Shown here: piece by piece, positions 18,855-28,546 of the stretch
Position numbering within the stretch: position 1 is the stretch's first letter
Layout of the letters: the number at the start of each line of letters is the position of its first letter
NCBI RefSeq assembly: GCF_030068455.1
Contig: NZ_JAQOSQ010000014.1
Span: 1-64,000, forward strand
Length of the DNA stretch: 64,000 nucleotides
From: Roseofilum casamattae BLCC-M143
Lineage (GTDB): Bacteria > Cyanobacteriota > Cyanobacteriia > Cyanobacteriales > Desertifilaceae
Reading direction: 5' to 3'
The notes under the pieces: model-generated
What the model was told of the DNA's origin: nothing
What the model saw: only the letters and a program-made list of their open reading frames with translations
Databases searched by the model: none
Position numbers and translations under genes: made by a program

Positions 18855-19274
18855 ATGGGCAAAATTATCGCAGCGCTAACCATTCTGAACCGTGCCGACC
18901 AATCTGCTGCTACGCGAGGATATATTCCCGTAGAAGAAGTGCGTTCGGTGAGCTTAAAGAATGTCCTAGTCGATACCGGTGCCACCACTTTGTGTTTGCC
19001 TCCAGAGGCAATAGAGCAACTGGGTTTAGAATTACTGAAAGAAGTGGATGTGGCCACTGCTAGTGGGCTCAGTAAAGCCAGAATTTTCCGAGACGCAAGT
19101 ATTTCCTTATTGGGACGAGAGGGAACGTTTGAATGCTTGGAATTACCGGGAGGACGAGAACCGCTTTTAGGGGTTATTCCCCTGGAAGCCTTGGGAATTG
19201 AGCTAGATTTAAAGAATCAACAATTAAAAGTTTTACCGGAAGAATCAATTGAAACTTATCTCACAATTTTGTAG
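18855..19274 (+). CDS. Retropepsin-like aspartyl protease family protein (clan AA)
   Basis: The 139-residue protein carries the single-domain aspartyl protease signature VLVDTGATTLCLPPE (about residues 36-50), and a later hydrophobic-hydrophobic-Gly motif LLGVIPLEALGIELD. Single-domain retropepsins work as dimers, which fits this length. There is no signal peptide or TM, so it is cytosolic. Families of this type are widespread in cyanobacteria, often without a known substrate. It stands alone between ftsQ and a convergent WD40 gene. Confidence 0.8.
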   Translation: MGKIIAALTILNRADQSAATRGYIPVEEVRSVSLKNVLVDTGATTLCLPPEAIEQLGLELLKEVDVATASGLSKARIFRDASISLLGREGTFECLELPGGREPLLGVIPLEALGIELDLKNQQLKVLPEESIETYLTIL

Positions 19275-19415
19275 TCCAATGCTACTGCATACGATCGCCG
19301 ATCGCTAGCTCGATCGCGTTTCGGACTTCCTCCGACACGAACCCGTCCGCTCCGAAAGCCATCTATAGAAACAGCTAGATTTTCATGGTAGATTGCAGCA
19401 TCTCGATATTAAAGG

Positions 19416-21350
19416 TTATTGGGGTTTTCCAGCGATTAAATCCCAGAAACGGATGGTGTTATCCTCGCTTCCGGTTGCGAGGGTGCGGTTATTGGGATGA
19501 ATGGCGATCGCCGAAATACTTCCCCTATGACCGGTTAACGTATGTTTCAGCTCGCCATTGGCAACATTCCAGACTTTCACCTGTCCTGTCGCCGAACCCG
19601 TAACCAAATAGCGTCCATCTCGAGTTATAGCGATCGCGCGTATATCCGCTCCCTTCTCCTGTAAGGTGCGATGCTTGGGTCGCTCTCCTTTTTGTTTGTC
19701 CAAGCGGCGCAAATCCCACATCTTAATCGCTCCATCCCCTCCACCAGTAGCGAGCAGTTTCCCATCCCAACTCAAAGTTAAGGAAGAGACCGAACCTTGG
19801 TGCGCGGGAAAGGTGCGAACTAATTGCAACGTATTCAAATCCCAAAGACGCACCTTTCCGTCAGCACTTCCGCTAGCTAACCAACGGCGATCGCCACTTA
19901 AGGTTACCCCATGAACCGCTCCCTCATGACCTGCCAAAGTCTTCAGCAATGTACCCGTTTGCAAGTCCCAGAGCTTCACCGCGCGATCGCCACCCGCACT
20001 CACCAACAGTTGACCGTCCGCACTAATCGTCAATCCGTAAACTCCACCGCGATGGCCGGAAAGGGTCTCGATAACTCGTCCGGTAATTAAATTCCACAGC
20101 TTAATTTTGCCGTCAAAACTGCCGCTAACTGCAATGGGTTGCACGGGACTAATGGCCAGAGACCAAATCGGACTATTATGACCCGAGAACGTATTCATCG
20201 GTGCGGTTAACTTCGGTGGTTCGGCCGGCCAAAGTTTTAGGGTTTCATCCCAACTGGCACTAATGAGTAAATCGCCATAGCGACTAAATCCCAAACCGGC
20301 GATCGCATCTTGATGAGGTGTAAAATTTTCGGGAAATAAACTCAGATCCAAATTCCAGAGATTGACCGAGCGATCGTCACCACCAGAAATCAGCGATCGT
20401 CGATCCGGGGTAAATGCGATCGCGCTAACTCCCGTTTCGTGACCGGCAAGCGTTTGTAGTTGTGCTCCCGTCGCCATATTCCATAACTTCACCGTGCCAT
20501 CATCGCTGCCACTGGCCAAAATATTGCCAACCGGACTAAACTTCAGGGAGAGAACTGCCATGGAATGAGCTGGAAATAACCGCTGTAATTTCCCCGTGCG
20601 GGCATTCCAAATGGCGATCGCTCGGTCAAAACTACTACTGGCTAAAAATTGCCCATCCTGGCTTAAGGCTAAGGCAATAACTCCTCCCGTCGGCGATTCG
20701 ATCGCTTTCATTTCTTTCCCCGTCCGCAGATTCCACCAGCGAATCGTGCCATCCCGACTGCCGCTAATTAAAGTCACGTTATCTGCGGCAAACGCCAAAC
20801 CCTGCACCCAATCTTCATGACCGGCAAGCACTCGAACTAACTTCCCGGTTTCCAAATTCCAGACTCGAATAGTGCGATCTAATCCGCCACTGGCTAAGAA
20901 TCGACCGTCGGGACTAATCGTCAGGGTTAAAATACCATTTTGATGCCCCTTAAATTCGGCAATTTCTTTTTGGGTTTGCGTGTCCCAAACTTTCACGACT
21001 CGGTCTAATCCCGCACTAGCCATAAGATGACCGCGCGGACTCATGGCTAAAGCTAAGACAGATTCTTCATGGCCGTCAAGGGTCCCCATCGGTTGATTTT
21101 GCCATAAATCCCAGAGATAAATTTGGTTCTCTTCACCGCTACTGGCAACAATTCGGCCGTTGGGACTAATGGCGATCGCTTTTACCGCTGCAATATGGTC
21201 CCAGAGCCGTTGGTTTGGCGGACTCCCAGGAGGCAGGTCTTCCAGAGGTTGCACGGGTTGAGCCATGGCTTTTTCTTCCTCAACCCCGACCGTACCATGG
21301 AGGAGAGCTAAGGTAACGATTACAACTGCGATCGGGCGGAGCCATCTCAT
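19416..21350 (-). CDS. Secreted or anchored WD40-repeat protein
   Basis: This 644-residue protein starts with a Sec-type signal (WLRPIAVVIVTLALLHG, then AMAQP). The rest is about fourteen WD40 repeats, each with a GH ... LWD-type ending (LYLWDLW, VKVWDTQ, IRVWNLE, IRWWNLR, VKLWNMA and so on). Fourteen blades suggest two seven-bladed propellers. No kinase or other effector domain is fused. It is a protein-interaction scaffold in the periplasm or lumen; the partner is unknown. It diverges from the dacB-like gene. Confidence 0.9.
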   Translation of the reverse strand: MRWLRPIAVVIVTLALLHGTVGVEEEKAMAQPVQPLEDLPPGSPPNQRLWDHIAAVKAIAISPNGRIVASSGEENQIYLWDLWQNQPMGTLDGHEESVLALAMSPRGHLMASAGLDRVVKVWDTQTQKEIAEFKGHQNGILTLTISPDGRFLASGGLDRTIRVWNLETGKLVRVLAGHEDWVQGLAFAADNVTLISGSRDGTIRWWNLRTGKEMKAIESPTGGVIALALSQDGQFLASSSFDRAIAIWNARTGKLQRLFPAHSMAVLSLKFSPVGNILASGSDDGTVKLWNMATGAQLQTLAGHETGVSAIAFTPDRRSLISGGDDRSVNLWNLDLSLFPENFTPHQDAIAGLGFSRYGDLLISASWDETLKLWPAEPPKLTAPMNTFSGHNSPIWSLAISPVQPIAVSGSFDGKIKLWNLITGRVIETLSGHRGGVYGLTISADGQLLVSAGGDRAVKLWDLQTGTLLKTLAGHEGAVHGVTLSGDRRWLASGSADGKVRLWDLNTLQLVRTFPAHQGSVSSLTLSWDGKLLATGGGDGAIKMWDLRRLDKQKGERPKHRTLQEKGADIRAIAITRDGRYLVTGSATGQVKVWNVANGELKHTLTGHRGSISAIAIHPNNRTLATGSEDNTIRFWDLIAGKPQ

Positions 21351-21426
21351 AAGAACGCCTAGAACTCTATAGCATTATAATCGTCTGTGTTTGTCTCGAG
21401 TGATGAGTCCAGACGGGAGAGCGGTT

Positions 21427-22701
21427 ATGTTGGAGTGGTTGGGTGCAATTCCCCTGGCATTATGGTTAGAGCAAGCTGGATATGAAGGCGTATTGCATCT
21501 GGGAGTGGCATTGCAGCAAAATGCTTCTCGCTGGGCATTGTACGATCGCCAGAACTCGAAACTCGATAATACGATCGCTCCCTATTTCCAAATCGCGACA
21601 AAAACCGGAATCTGGATACAATCGGGAGAGCAAGTGTTAGCGAACCAGCACGGCACAACTCTTTTCTCTGGGGCCTCTTTAACTAAAATTGCCACAACAT
21701 TAGCAGCTTTGCAACGATGGAGTCCCGATCGCCAGTTTATTACGACAATTGGTGCAACCAGCCCCATTGTCGATGGAGTCGTGCAAGGAGATTTGGTTGT
21801 GGTTGGTGGAGGCGATCCTCTACTGGTGTGGCTAGAAGCGATCGCGATCGGTCAAACCCTGAATCAACATGGTATTACTGGCGCCACTGGCGATTTAATT
21901 ATTACTGGCGAACTTGCCATTAACTATCAAAGCGATCCCCTCGCTGTCGGCGCTCTATTCTATCGCAGTATTAATTCCGATCGCTGGAACAGCTATGTGG
22001 AGCAGCAATATCAAAACCTCCCCCATCAATTACCTCGTCCCAAAGTGGCGATCGCCGGGCAAATCCGCGTACGAGGAACTTCCCCAACCATGACTCCTTT
22101 GTTGCGACATAAATCCCTTCCTCTAACCGCGATCCTGAAGCGGATGAATGTTTATAGTCACAATAGATTGTCGCAACAAATCACGGATTTCCTTGGAGGA
22201 ACGGAGGCGGTTCGAGCTGCTGCTGTCGGTTTAGCAGGCATTCCAGACGGGGAAGTGCAACTGGTGAATGGTTCGGGGTTGGGCGTGGAAAATCGCCTCT
22301 CGCCGCGCGCTTCCGTCATGCTATTGATGGCAATTCAACGCTATTTGCAAATGTACCACATGAGTTTGGCCGATGTTTTTCCTATCGTCGGTACGGATAT
22401 TGGGACGCTGATCGATCGCTCTCCGCCAACTGGTAGTATTGTCAAAACCGGTACTCTATCCGTAGTGAGTGCCTTGTCCGGAGCAATCTTTACTCGCGAT
22501 CGCGGTTTGGTTTGGTTTAGCATCATTAATAGCGGTTGGGATATTGAAGGCTTCCGCATACAACAGGACGAACTCCTGGGCCAATTAGCGCAATATTGGG
22601 GCGGAGTGGCAAGTCCTCCGGATATAATGCGATCGAGCGATCGATGGGAATCAGCATTTCTGACTTTAGGGAGTTTATCCCGCAATGAAATACTCAGATA
22701 G
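21427..22701 (+). CDS. D-alanyl-D-alanine carboxypeptidase/endopeptidase, PBP4 (S13) family
   Basis: This penicillin-binding protein trims or cleaves peptidoglycan peptides. The three active-site motifs are present: SxxK in FSGASLTKIATTL, SxN in VYSHNRLSQQ, and KTG in IVKTGTLSVVS. About 424 residues is typical of class C PBPs. ATG 21427 is preferred because GGGAGAG lies 8 bases before it; ATG 21403 would add eight residues. The N terminus is hydrophobic but not a textbook signal peptide. Confidence 0.85.
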   Translation: MLEWLGAIPLALWLEQAGYEGVLHLGVALQQNASRWALYDRQNSKLDNTIAPYFQIATKTGIWIQSGEQVLANQHGTTLFSGASLTKIATTLAALQRWSPDRQFITTIGATSPIVDGVVQGDLVVVGGGDPLLVWLEAIAIGQTLNQHGITGATGDLIITGELAINYQSDPLAVGALFYRSINSDRWNSYVEQQYQNLPHQLPRPKVAIAGQIRVRGTSPTMTPLLRHKSLPLTAILKRMNVYSHNRLSQQITDFLGGTEAVRAAAVGLAGIPDGEVQLVNGSGLGVENRLSPRASVMLLMAIQRYLQMYHMSLADVFPIVGTDIGTLIDRSPPTGSIVKTGTLSVVSALSGAIFTRDRGLVWFSIINSGWDIEGFRIQQDELLGQLAQYWGGVASPPDIMRSSDRWESAFLTLGSLSRNEILR

Positions 22702-22945
22702 AGCCACGAACCATCAATCTCTATGGACTTTTAGTGACATGGGCAAACGAATGGGACGGAAAGCAAAACTAAAACGCGATCGCCAAAAAGCGCGCGAGAA
22801 AGGAACATCTCCAGAGAATTCTCCAGCTCGCCAATCGTTGGGTTCTACAGATTTTGTGGAAGAAATTCAACAACAAGGCTATCGCTTAAACCAAGGATAT
22901 AATGCTCCAGAAATTCCCCAAGAAACCATTAAACCGCAGTTGTAG
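22685..22945 (+). CDS. Small basic conserved hypothetical protein
   Basis: The 86-residue frame starts 17 bp inside the dacB-like gene, with GGGAG upstream. The characteristic part is MGRKAKLKRDRQKAREKG, a basic start common to small cyanobacterial proteins, so translation may instead begin at ATG 22739 or 22751. The C terminus contains DFVEEIQQQGYRLNQ. No enzymatic motif is visible and the function is unknown. Confidence 0.6.
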   Translation: MKYSDRATNHQSLWTFSDMGKRMGRKAKLKRDRQKAREKGTSPENSPARQSLGSTDFVEEIQQQGYRLNQGYNAPEIPQETIKPQL

Positions 22946-22981
22946 ATAAATGAACCTTTTTAATTTTACATGAGTTCTCGA

Positions 22982-23548
22982 TCAGTAACAGTATCGTTTA
23001 TCATGGGGTTTCGGCTGATTTTCAGAGGTGCGCATCGTGCCGATCAACGTCGAAACAAAAACACACCGTAGAGGCCTATCTTTTCCTGGGGTGCTGTCTT
23101 TAAAACCAACTGTAATCCGACCCAGTCGGCCATGGGTATTGCCATAGGCATTAAATTGAACTCGCCAAATTCCTTGATTTACACCTTTGGTATACTGATA
23201 GAATGTCGTTTCGTTTTGAGTTTGGCCGTCAATAATAACAACATTGCGATTTAAATCTTGCCAGTTGAACTTCGTCAAATCTGCGTTTTCACTGACTCGA
23301 TGAATAGCAAATTGACCGTGAGGAGCATTGCGAAAGCTAGCTTGCCAAGTGAGTTTGTCGCGTTTAGCATTACGTTTCACCTCTTGTAGCGCTAGATAGA
23401 TTTGCTCTCGGGACTGGTTCAATTGTTGTAACCGAATAAACCCAATAAAACTGGGTAGAGCAATGGCACTGAGAATTCCCACGATCGCGATCGCCGTTAA
23501 TACCTCGAGCAGCGTGAATCCTGCTTCTCCCGACTTTTTTCGGAGCAT
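22982..23548 (-). CDS. Prepilin-type cleavage/methylation pseudopilin (GspH-like)
   Basis: The N terminus LRKKSGEAGFTLLEVLTAIAI is a type IV prepilin leader with cleavage expected after the Gly before FTLLEV and the conserved Glu at +5. A single hydrophobic helix (about 15-36) follows, then a GspH/FimT-type globular domain. It would be a minor pilin or pseudopilin exported through the type IV pilus machinery. No other pilus gene is adjacent. Confidence 0.87.
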   Translation of the reverse strand: MLRKKSGEAGFTLLEVLTAIAIVGILSAIALPSFIGFIRLQQLNQSREQIYLALQEVKRNAKRDKLTWQASFRNAPHGQFAIHRVSENADLTKFNWQDLNRNVVIIDGQTQNETTFYQYTKGVNQGIWRVQFNAYGNTHGRLGRITVGFKDSTPGKDRPLRCVFVSTLIGTMRTSENQPKPHDKRYCY

Positions 23549-23628
23549 ATGTGTCCTTATCGCAACTTCAAGACTACCGGTTTAGTTTAAAGCGCGTTTG
23601 TCACTGTCGAGGTATTTGTTGCGATCGT

Positions 23629-23982
23629 TTAAAGAAAGTGACTCGTGACTCTACCTAAGAGCAACGTGGGAGGAACCCATCCAAAGGAACGGCTATCAGT
23701 ACTGTGTGCTCGGTTATCTCCTCGAACAAAACACGAGCCATCGGGATTAACTGCGGTGACTCGCTTGATCGACCAAAGGTCTTGCCGATCGGGAGTCTGA
23801 AGAATAACGATATCATCTATAGCTGGAGGCGATCGCCAATAGGCCCTGCGATCGACCAATACCTCATCTCCTGGCTGTAGTGTTGGCAGCATCGAAACCC
23901 CAGACACGCGAAAACGCTGGCGCTGCCGACCCAACCAAAGTAATATATCCCAAATCGTACTACTTCGGATCGAAGACATCAT
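23629..23982 (-). CDS. sodX: Nickel-type superoxide dismutase maturation protease
   Basis: This small S26-family signal-peptidase-like protein (117 residues) has the catalytic Ser in VSGVSMLPTLQPGD and Lys in LWSIKRVTAV, plus the conserved FVRGDNRAHSTDSR box. It lacks a TM anchor. It lies 33 bp behind sodN in the same direction. The known role of this partner is to remove the leader of pro-NiSOD so that the N-terminal His can bind nickel. Confidence 0.93.
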   Translation of the reverse strand: MMSSIRSSTIWDILLWLGRQRQRFRVSGVSMLPTLQPGDEVLVDRRAYWRSPPAIDDIVILQTPDRQDLWSIKRVTAVNPDGSCFVRGDNRAHSTDSRSFGWVPPTLLLGRVTSHFL

Positions 23983-24015
23983 TCAGCACCAGCGCTTCTA
24001 AAAGGTGAGTGACTC

Positions 24016-24498
24016 TTAGCTAGCTTTGTACCAAGGAACATCAGTGCGGTTCTTAGTTGCCCAGAACATTTCCTGAATTTCTTTGATGGCTGCCATCAAT
24101 TCTTCTGCATGTTGTAGGCTAACTTCAACCTTGCAAGCAGAACATAATTTTCCAACATTCCAGAACTTGTCGTGTAAATCGGGGTATTGTGCTAAATGTA
24201 CGGGCTTGAAATAATCAGTCCACAGTACTAGTAGCTCTTTTTTGGCTAAGGTCGCTTGCTCTTCCTTAATTTGGATATACCGAGACATGGTATTTTCGTA
24301 AGCGGCCATAGCTTTGGGATCGCTATCGCTGGGAGGTTGCAGATCCAAGATTTTCTTGGTCATGGACAAAACTGCTTCCGCCGCAATTCTTGCCGAAGCC
24401 GGATCGTAAACGCCACAGGGACCGTCGCAGTGAGCATGAACCACAGGAGCTGGGAACCAGGCTTTGATGCGATCGGCAATAGTTTGCAAAGAAATCAT
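24016..24498 (-). CDS. sodN: Nickel superoxide dismutase
   Basis: NiSOD converts superoxide to oxygen and hydrogen peroxide in the cytoplasm. The nickel hook is HCDGPCGVYDPA; after processing, His1 and the two Cys ligate nickel. The helical remainder (AKKELLVLWTDYFKPVHL) and a final PWYKAS fit the family. ATG 24498 gives a leader of about 22 residues before HCDGPCG; ATGs further upstream (24510, 24540, 24549) are possible. It forms an operon with sodX. Confidence 0.95.
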   Translation of the reverse strand: MISLQTIADRIKAWFPAPVVHAHCDGPCGVYDPASARIAAEAVLSMTKKILDLQPPSDSDPKAMAAYENTMSRYIQIKEEQATLAKKELLVLWTDYFKPVHLAQYPDLHDKFWNVGKLCSACKVEVSLQHAEELMAAIKEIQEMFWATKNRTDVPWYKAS

Positions 24499-24549
24499 AG
24501 TGATGAGCATTGCGAATTGGGAACGGCTAAATCGTATCATAAAAGTCAT

Positions 24550-26412
24550 TCAGCGATCCGGAAGCCGTACATAAAACTTCGTTCCGCGATCGGGACTTGA
24601 CTCGTAGTGCAGCTCTCCCTCATGCTGGGTGACAATAATCTGGTAGCTGGTTGCCAACCCGAGTCCCGTTCCTTGACCGACAGGTTTGGTTGTAAAAAAG
24701 GGATCGAAAATGCGATCGCCCACCGTATCGGGAATACCAGCACCATTATCGGCAATTTCAATTTCAATCCAGTTCGGAGGGAGCACGCGAGTTCGGATTG
24801 CAATCTCGGGCCGTCCCGAATCCTCCTGCACCCATTTTCCTTGGTCTGCCATTTCATCAATGGTATCAATGGCATTCCCCAACAAATTCAGAAATACCTG
24901 ATTGAGCAAGCCAGGATAGCATTCAATCAGAGGGATATCGCCATAATTTTTACAAAGAGTAATCTCGCGATTTTGGTGGTTGAGATGCAGGCGATTAGAT
25001 AAGAGCGTTAAGGTCATATCTAAATGTTCGTGTAAATTAATTAATTTCCGACCATCTTCATCTAAGCTAGAAAACGTACGCAATCCTTCAACTAACTTCC
25101 GAACTCGCTGGGTTCCCGACTCCATAGATGTTAATAATCTTGGCAAATCGGACTGTAGAAATGCCCAATCCATAGCCTCCAATTGACTCTCGATCTCTTC
25201 TGGAGGGTTGTTCAGGTAAGCTTGATAACATCGGACCAATTCAATTAAGTCGGTAAAGTAGGAACGAGCATGGAGTAAATTTCCGTGAATAAAGCTAATC
25301 GGATTATTAAACTCGTGAGCAATCCCAGCCACTAATTGCCCTAAGGAAGACATTTTTTCAGTTTGGATTAACTGAGATTGCGTCCGTTTCAGCTCCGTTA
25401 ATGTTTTTGAGAGTTCGGCTGAGGTGCGATCTGCCTTCTCTTTTTCTTGGCGCAGGCGATTTTGTTCCCAATTTTGTACTTGCCACAAAAGAACAATCAT
25501 GGTGAAGACTAAACCAGCAATGGTTAGTGTCAAAAGATCGAGCGGCCGAAGAGCTTGTTCGATATTATTGCGAGGAATGACAAGGGCAATTGACCAGTTT
25601 GCTTCTGCTACTGGAATATAGGCAATATAATTTTCTCGATCGGGCCATGGCAACAGTTCTATTCCTCGTTCTCGATTCACCATTCGTTCTGCTAGTTTTT
25701 GCAACACTGGATTTTTACTGTTTAGTAAGCTCATCGGCCCTTGAGGTGGAAATTCAAATGCTGCTAGGGTATCCGGAATGATAGGAGTGCCTTCCGAATC
25801 GAGCAAAAATGCATAACTGTCGGGGCCGTAGGAGAGTTGTTCGATTACGGTTTTCAAGCGTTTTAGGGGAACTGGAGCGGCGATCGCCCCTTCGGGAATT
25901 TGGTTTTCCGGCCAGTTTGGGATAATGGGAGCTACGATGACGATCTGGCGCAATCCGGTGGAGCGAGAGGTGAGCGGATCGGAGACATTTACTTCTCCTC
26001 TCATGGCCCGTTGCAAGTATAGGCGGTCTTTAGCATTACCGCCGATCCGCTGGCTGGTATAAAAACGTCCTTCTCGATCGAAAAAGACGGTAATGTTAAA
26101 TGGTTCAATCCGCTCTGCTTCCTGCTCTAAGTAAGGTTGGATGATGTCTAAATCCATTGTTTGTGCTGTGGGACTATTAGCAATGGTTTCCACTTCCGTT
26201 TTGCGCTTGGCTATCCAGCGATCGATCGCTTCAACTCCTCCTTGTACTTCCTGAAATGCATTGTTTTTGAGCTTATCGAGCAATATTTCATGGGCGCGAC
26301 CGTAGGTGTAGTAAGCAATTAGGCTTGCTCCAACGATCGTCGCACCAAAAAATAAGCGAACCGCCCAATGACGATGACGCATTTGTAACCAACCGATCGA
26401 AGATAAACTCAT
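24550..26412 (-). CDS. Cache-domain sensor histidine kinase
   Basis: This 620-residue membrane kinase has TM helices near 18-36 and 285-305 with an extracytoplasmic Cache-like sensor between them (GVEAIDRWIAKRKTEVETIA, FFDREGRFYTSQRIGG). A coiled coil leads to HisKA with the phosphoacceptor His in GIAHEFNNPISFIHG near residue 367. HATPase motifs are NLLGNAIDTID, DNGAGIPD and FTTKPVGQGTGLGLA. There is no receiver domain, so a separate response regulator must exist. ATG 26412 is used; TTG 26433 is the longer option. The ligand is unknown. Confidence 0.9.
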   Translation of the reverse strand: MSLSSIGWLQMRHRHWAVRLFFGATIVGASLIAYYTYGRAHEILLDKLKNNAFQEVQGGVEAIDRWIAKRKTEVETIANSPTAQTMDLDIIQPYLEQEAERIEPFNITVFFDREGRFYTSQRIGGNAKDRLYLQRAMRGEVNVSDPLTSRSTGLRQIVIVAPIIPNWPENQIPEGAIAAPVPLKRLKTVIEQLSYGPDSYAFLLDSEGTPIIPDTLAAFEFPPQGPMSLLNSKNPVLQKLAERMVNRERGIELLPWPDRENYIAYIPVAEANWSIALVIPRNNIEQALRPLDLLTLTIAGLVFTMIVLLWQVQNWEQNRLRQEKEKADRTSAELSKTLTELKRTQSQLIQTEKMSSLGQLVAGIAHEFNNPISFIHGNLLHARSYFTDLIELVRCYQAYLNNPPEEIESQLEAMDWAFLQSDLPRLLTSMESGTQRVRKLVEGLRTFSSLDEDGRKLINLHEHLDMTLTLLSNRLHLNHQNREITLCKNYGDIPLIECYPGLLNQVFLNLLGNAIDTIDEMADQGKWVQEDSGRPEIAIRTRVLPPNWIEIEIADNGAGIPDTVGDRIFDPFFTTKPVGQGTGLGLATSYQIIVTQHEGELHYESSPDRGTKFYVRLPDR

Positions 26413-26461
26413 GTGGATCGTCGCGATCGCCAAACTTCTGTACTATTGTACTCAACTCTAT

Positions 26462-27955
26462 TTAAAAGAGATCGGCTCCAAGGTGGCGATCGGCTATCCC
26501 CATCTTGGTTTGAGCCGCTTCTCCACAACTTCGAGGAGTGGGAAATAGTTTGCCGGGGTTCGCCAAGCCATGAGGGTTAAACACCTGGTTCACCCATTTC
26601 ATGGTCTGCAGATCGACTTCAGTAAACATCTGCGTCATGTAACATAGTTTATCTGCACCAATACCATGTTCCCCAGAAATACTGCCGCCCACTTTAACGC
26701 ACAGTTTTAAGATTTCGCCACCTAACTCTTCGACAGTTTCTAGGGAACCCGGAATGGCTTCATCATAAAGCAGGAGAGGATGGAGATTGCCATCCCCAGC
26801 ATGAAAGACATTGGCCACTGGATAGCCATATTTTTCGCTCAGTTTCTCAATTTCTGCCAGAACATATGGAAGCTGCGTCCGAGGAATTACGCCATCTTGC
26901 ACGTAGTAATTGGGTTTAATTTTACCAACAGCGGCAAAGGCAGATTTGCGACCTTTCCATAACCGCGATCGCTCTTGCACGTCCGTAGCGATTTGGATCT
27001 CTCTCGCTCCATTCTGACGGCAAATCTGCGCAATGCGATCGGCATTGGCAGTTACTTCTACTGCTAATCCATCAATCTCGACCAACAAGATCGCAGCAGC
27101 ATCTCTCGGATAGCAGCTCGTCTCGACAATATCCTCAACCGCATTGATGCTGAAATTATCCATCATTTCCATACCTGCCGGAAGAATTCCAGCACTGACA
27201 ATATCGGAAACCGCAGCACCTGCCGCTTCCACGCTGGTAAAATCGGCGAGGAGGACTTGAATCGCTTCTGCTTGTTTAATAATTCGCAGTCGGATTTCGG
27301 TAGCAATGCCTAAGGTGCCTTCCGAGCCGACAAACAACCCAGTTAGATCGTAACCCGGCATTTCTGGAACTTCTCCACCGACATCAACGATAGAGCCGTC
27401 TGGAAGGACTAGCTTTAATCCGAGAACGTGGTTGGTGGTTACGCCATATTTGAAGCAGTGGACGCCGCCAGAGTTTTCTGCCACATTGCCGCCAATCGAA
27501 CAGATAATTTGACTGGAGGGATCGGGAGCATAATAAAATCCAGCGCCACTGACCGCTTGAGTTACCCAGTTATTAATAACGGCCGGTTGCACGACCACTT
27601 GTTGATTCTCTAAGTCGATCTCAAGGATTTCCCGCATCAACCCAGTAGAAATTAGTACGCCATTTTCTACGGGTAACGCACCGCCCGACAAACCAGTTCC
27701 GGCTCCTCGCGCGACCCAAGGGAGTTGATGGCGATCGCAAAGTTGCACGACAGCAGCAACTTCTTCCGTATTTCGCGGTAATAAAACCAGTTTCGGACGC
27801 ACGCGATAGCTAGTTAGTCCATCGCATTCGTAGGTGAGTAATTCTTCTTTACGTTGTACGACACCTTTGGCCCCGAGAATGGCGGCAAAATCCCGGACGA
27901 GTGCTTTCCAATCTGAGGAGGAGCGCTTTCCAATCTGAGGAGGAGAACTAACCAT
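26462..27955 (-). CDS. glcD: Glycolate dehydrogenase subunit, FAD-linked (GlcD)
   Basis: GlcD oxidises glycolate (or D-lactate) in photorespiration. The FAD-binding PCMH fold shows RGAGTGLSGGALP, GGNVAENSGGVHCFKYG and GLFVGSEGTLGI. The C-terminal FAD-oxidase domain has FHAGDGNLHPLL and GGSISGEHGIGADK. 497 residues is normal. The N terminus contains a 22-bp tandem duplication (27903-27945). No glcE or glcF is next to it, which is common in cyanobacteria. Confidence 0.92.
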   Translation of the reverse strand: MVSSPPQIGKRSSSDWKALVRDFAAILGAKGVVQRKEELLTYECDGLTSYRVRPKLVLLPRNTEEVAAVVQLCDRHQLPWVARGAGTGLSGGALPVENGVLISTGLMREILEIDLENQQVVVQPAVINNWVTQAVSGAGFYYAPDPSSQIICSIGGNVAENSGGVHCFKYGVTTNHVLGLKLVLPDGSIVDVGGEVPEMPGYDLTGLFVGSEGTLGIATEIRLRIIKQAEAIQVLLADFTSVEAAGAAVSDIVSAGILPAGMEMMDNFSINAVEDIVETSCYPRDAAAILLVEIDGLAVEVTANADRIAQICRQNGAREIQIATDVQERSRLWKGRKSAFAAVGKIKPNYYVQDGVIPRTQLPYVLAEIEKLSEKYGYPVANVFHAGDGNLHPLLLYDEAIPGSLETVEELGGEILKLCVKVGGSISGEHGIGADKLCYMTQMFTEVDLQTMKWVNQVFNPHGLANPGKLFPTPRSCGEAAQTKMGIADRHLGADLF

Positions 27956-28078
27956 GGAGTAATGACCGACAGCAATGATTAATCGATAACTTAGTGAATC
28001 CGTATTAATGAATTGGGGTAGGTCACTATTCGTTCGTGACGTTACTGCGATCGCTCCCTACCCACCCAACTGGGAAAT

Positions 28079-28432
28079 TTAGCTACTAGGCAAGGTCGGA
28101 CGAGGAGTATTCCCTTCCACCGCTTGACGGTAAAATTCCACATCATCATTATAATTAATCGGCAGCACCGCAACCACGTTCTCGTGGGGACGGGGAATAA
28201 TCACCCAAGACTCTAAGGTCGCTCCATAGGCCTTATCTACCGCCTCAATTCCCGCATCCATTGCCGTTTTCACCTCCGAAACATCCCCCCGGATGTTGAC
28301 AGTAAACCGGGCACTTCCGACGCGAATATAACCCACTAAAGTAATTCGCCCGGCTTTGACCATTGCGTCAGCCGCAGCTAAAATACCGGGAAATCCCTTT
28401 GTTTCGATCGATCCAACGGCTTGCTGTGCCAT
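28079..28432 (-). CDS. ccmK4: Carboxysome shell protein CcmK4
   Basis: CcmK4 is a hexameric bacterial microcompartment protein of the beta-carboxysome facet. The single BMC domain reads AVGSIETKGFPGILAAADAM and ends WVIIPRPHENVVAVLPINY. The GSIETKGFPG start and SARFTVNIRGDVSEVKTAM are the K4-type pattern rather than K1/K2. It lies 114 bp behind ccmK3 on the same strand. This satellite pair is known to adjust shell permeability and can form mixed hexamers. Confidence 0.92.
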   Translation of the reverse strand: MAQQAVGSIETKGFPGILAAADAMVKAGRITLVGYIRVGSARFTVNIRGDVSEVKTAMDAGIEAVDKAYGATLESWVIIPRPHENVVAVLPINYNDDVEFYRQAVEGNTPRPTLPSS

Positions 28433-28546
28433 GTTTAGCTCCTCAGTCTAGTAATAACCATCTCTACAGCGCTTACATTGTAGGGGGTTAGGGGGTCAGT
28501 TCAATGAAAAACTTTTAATTAGACATTCAAAATTGAATGATAAGGG

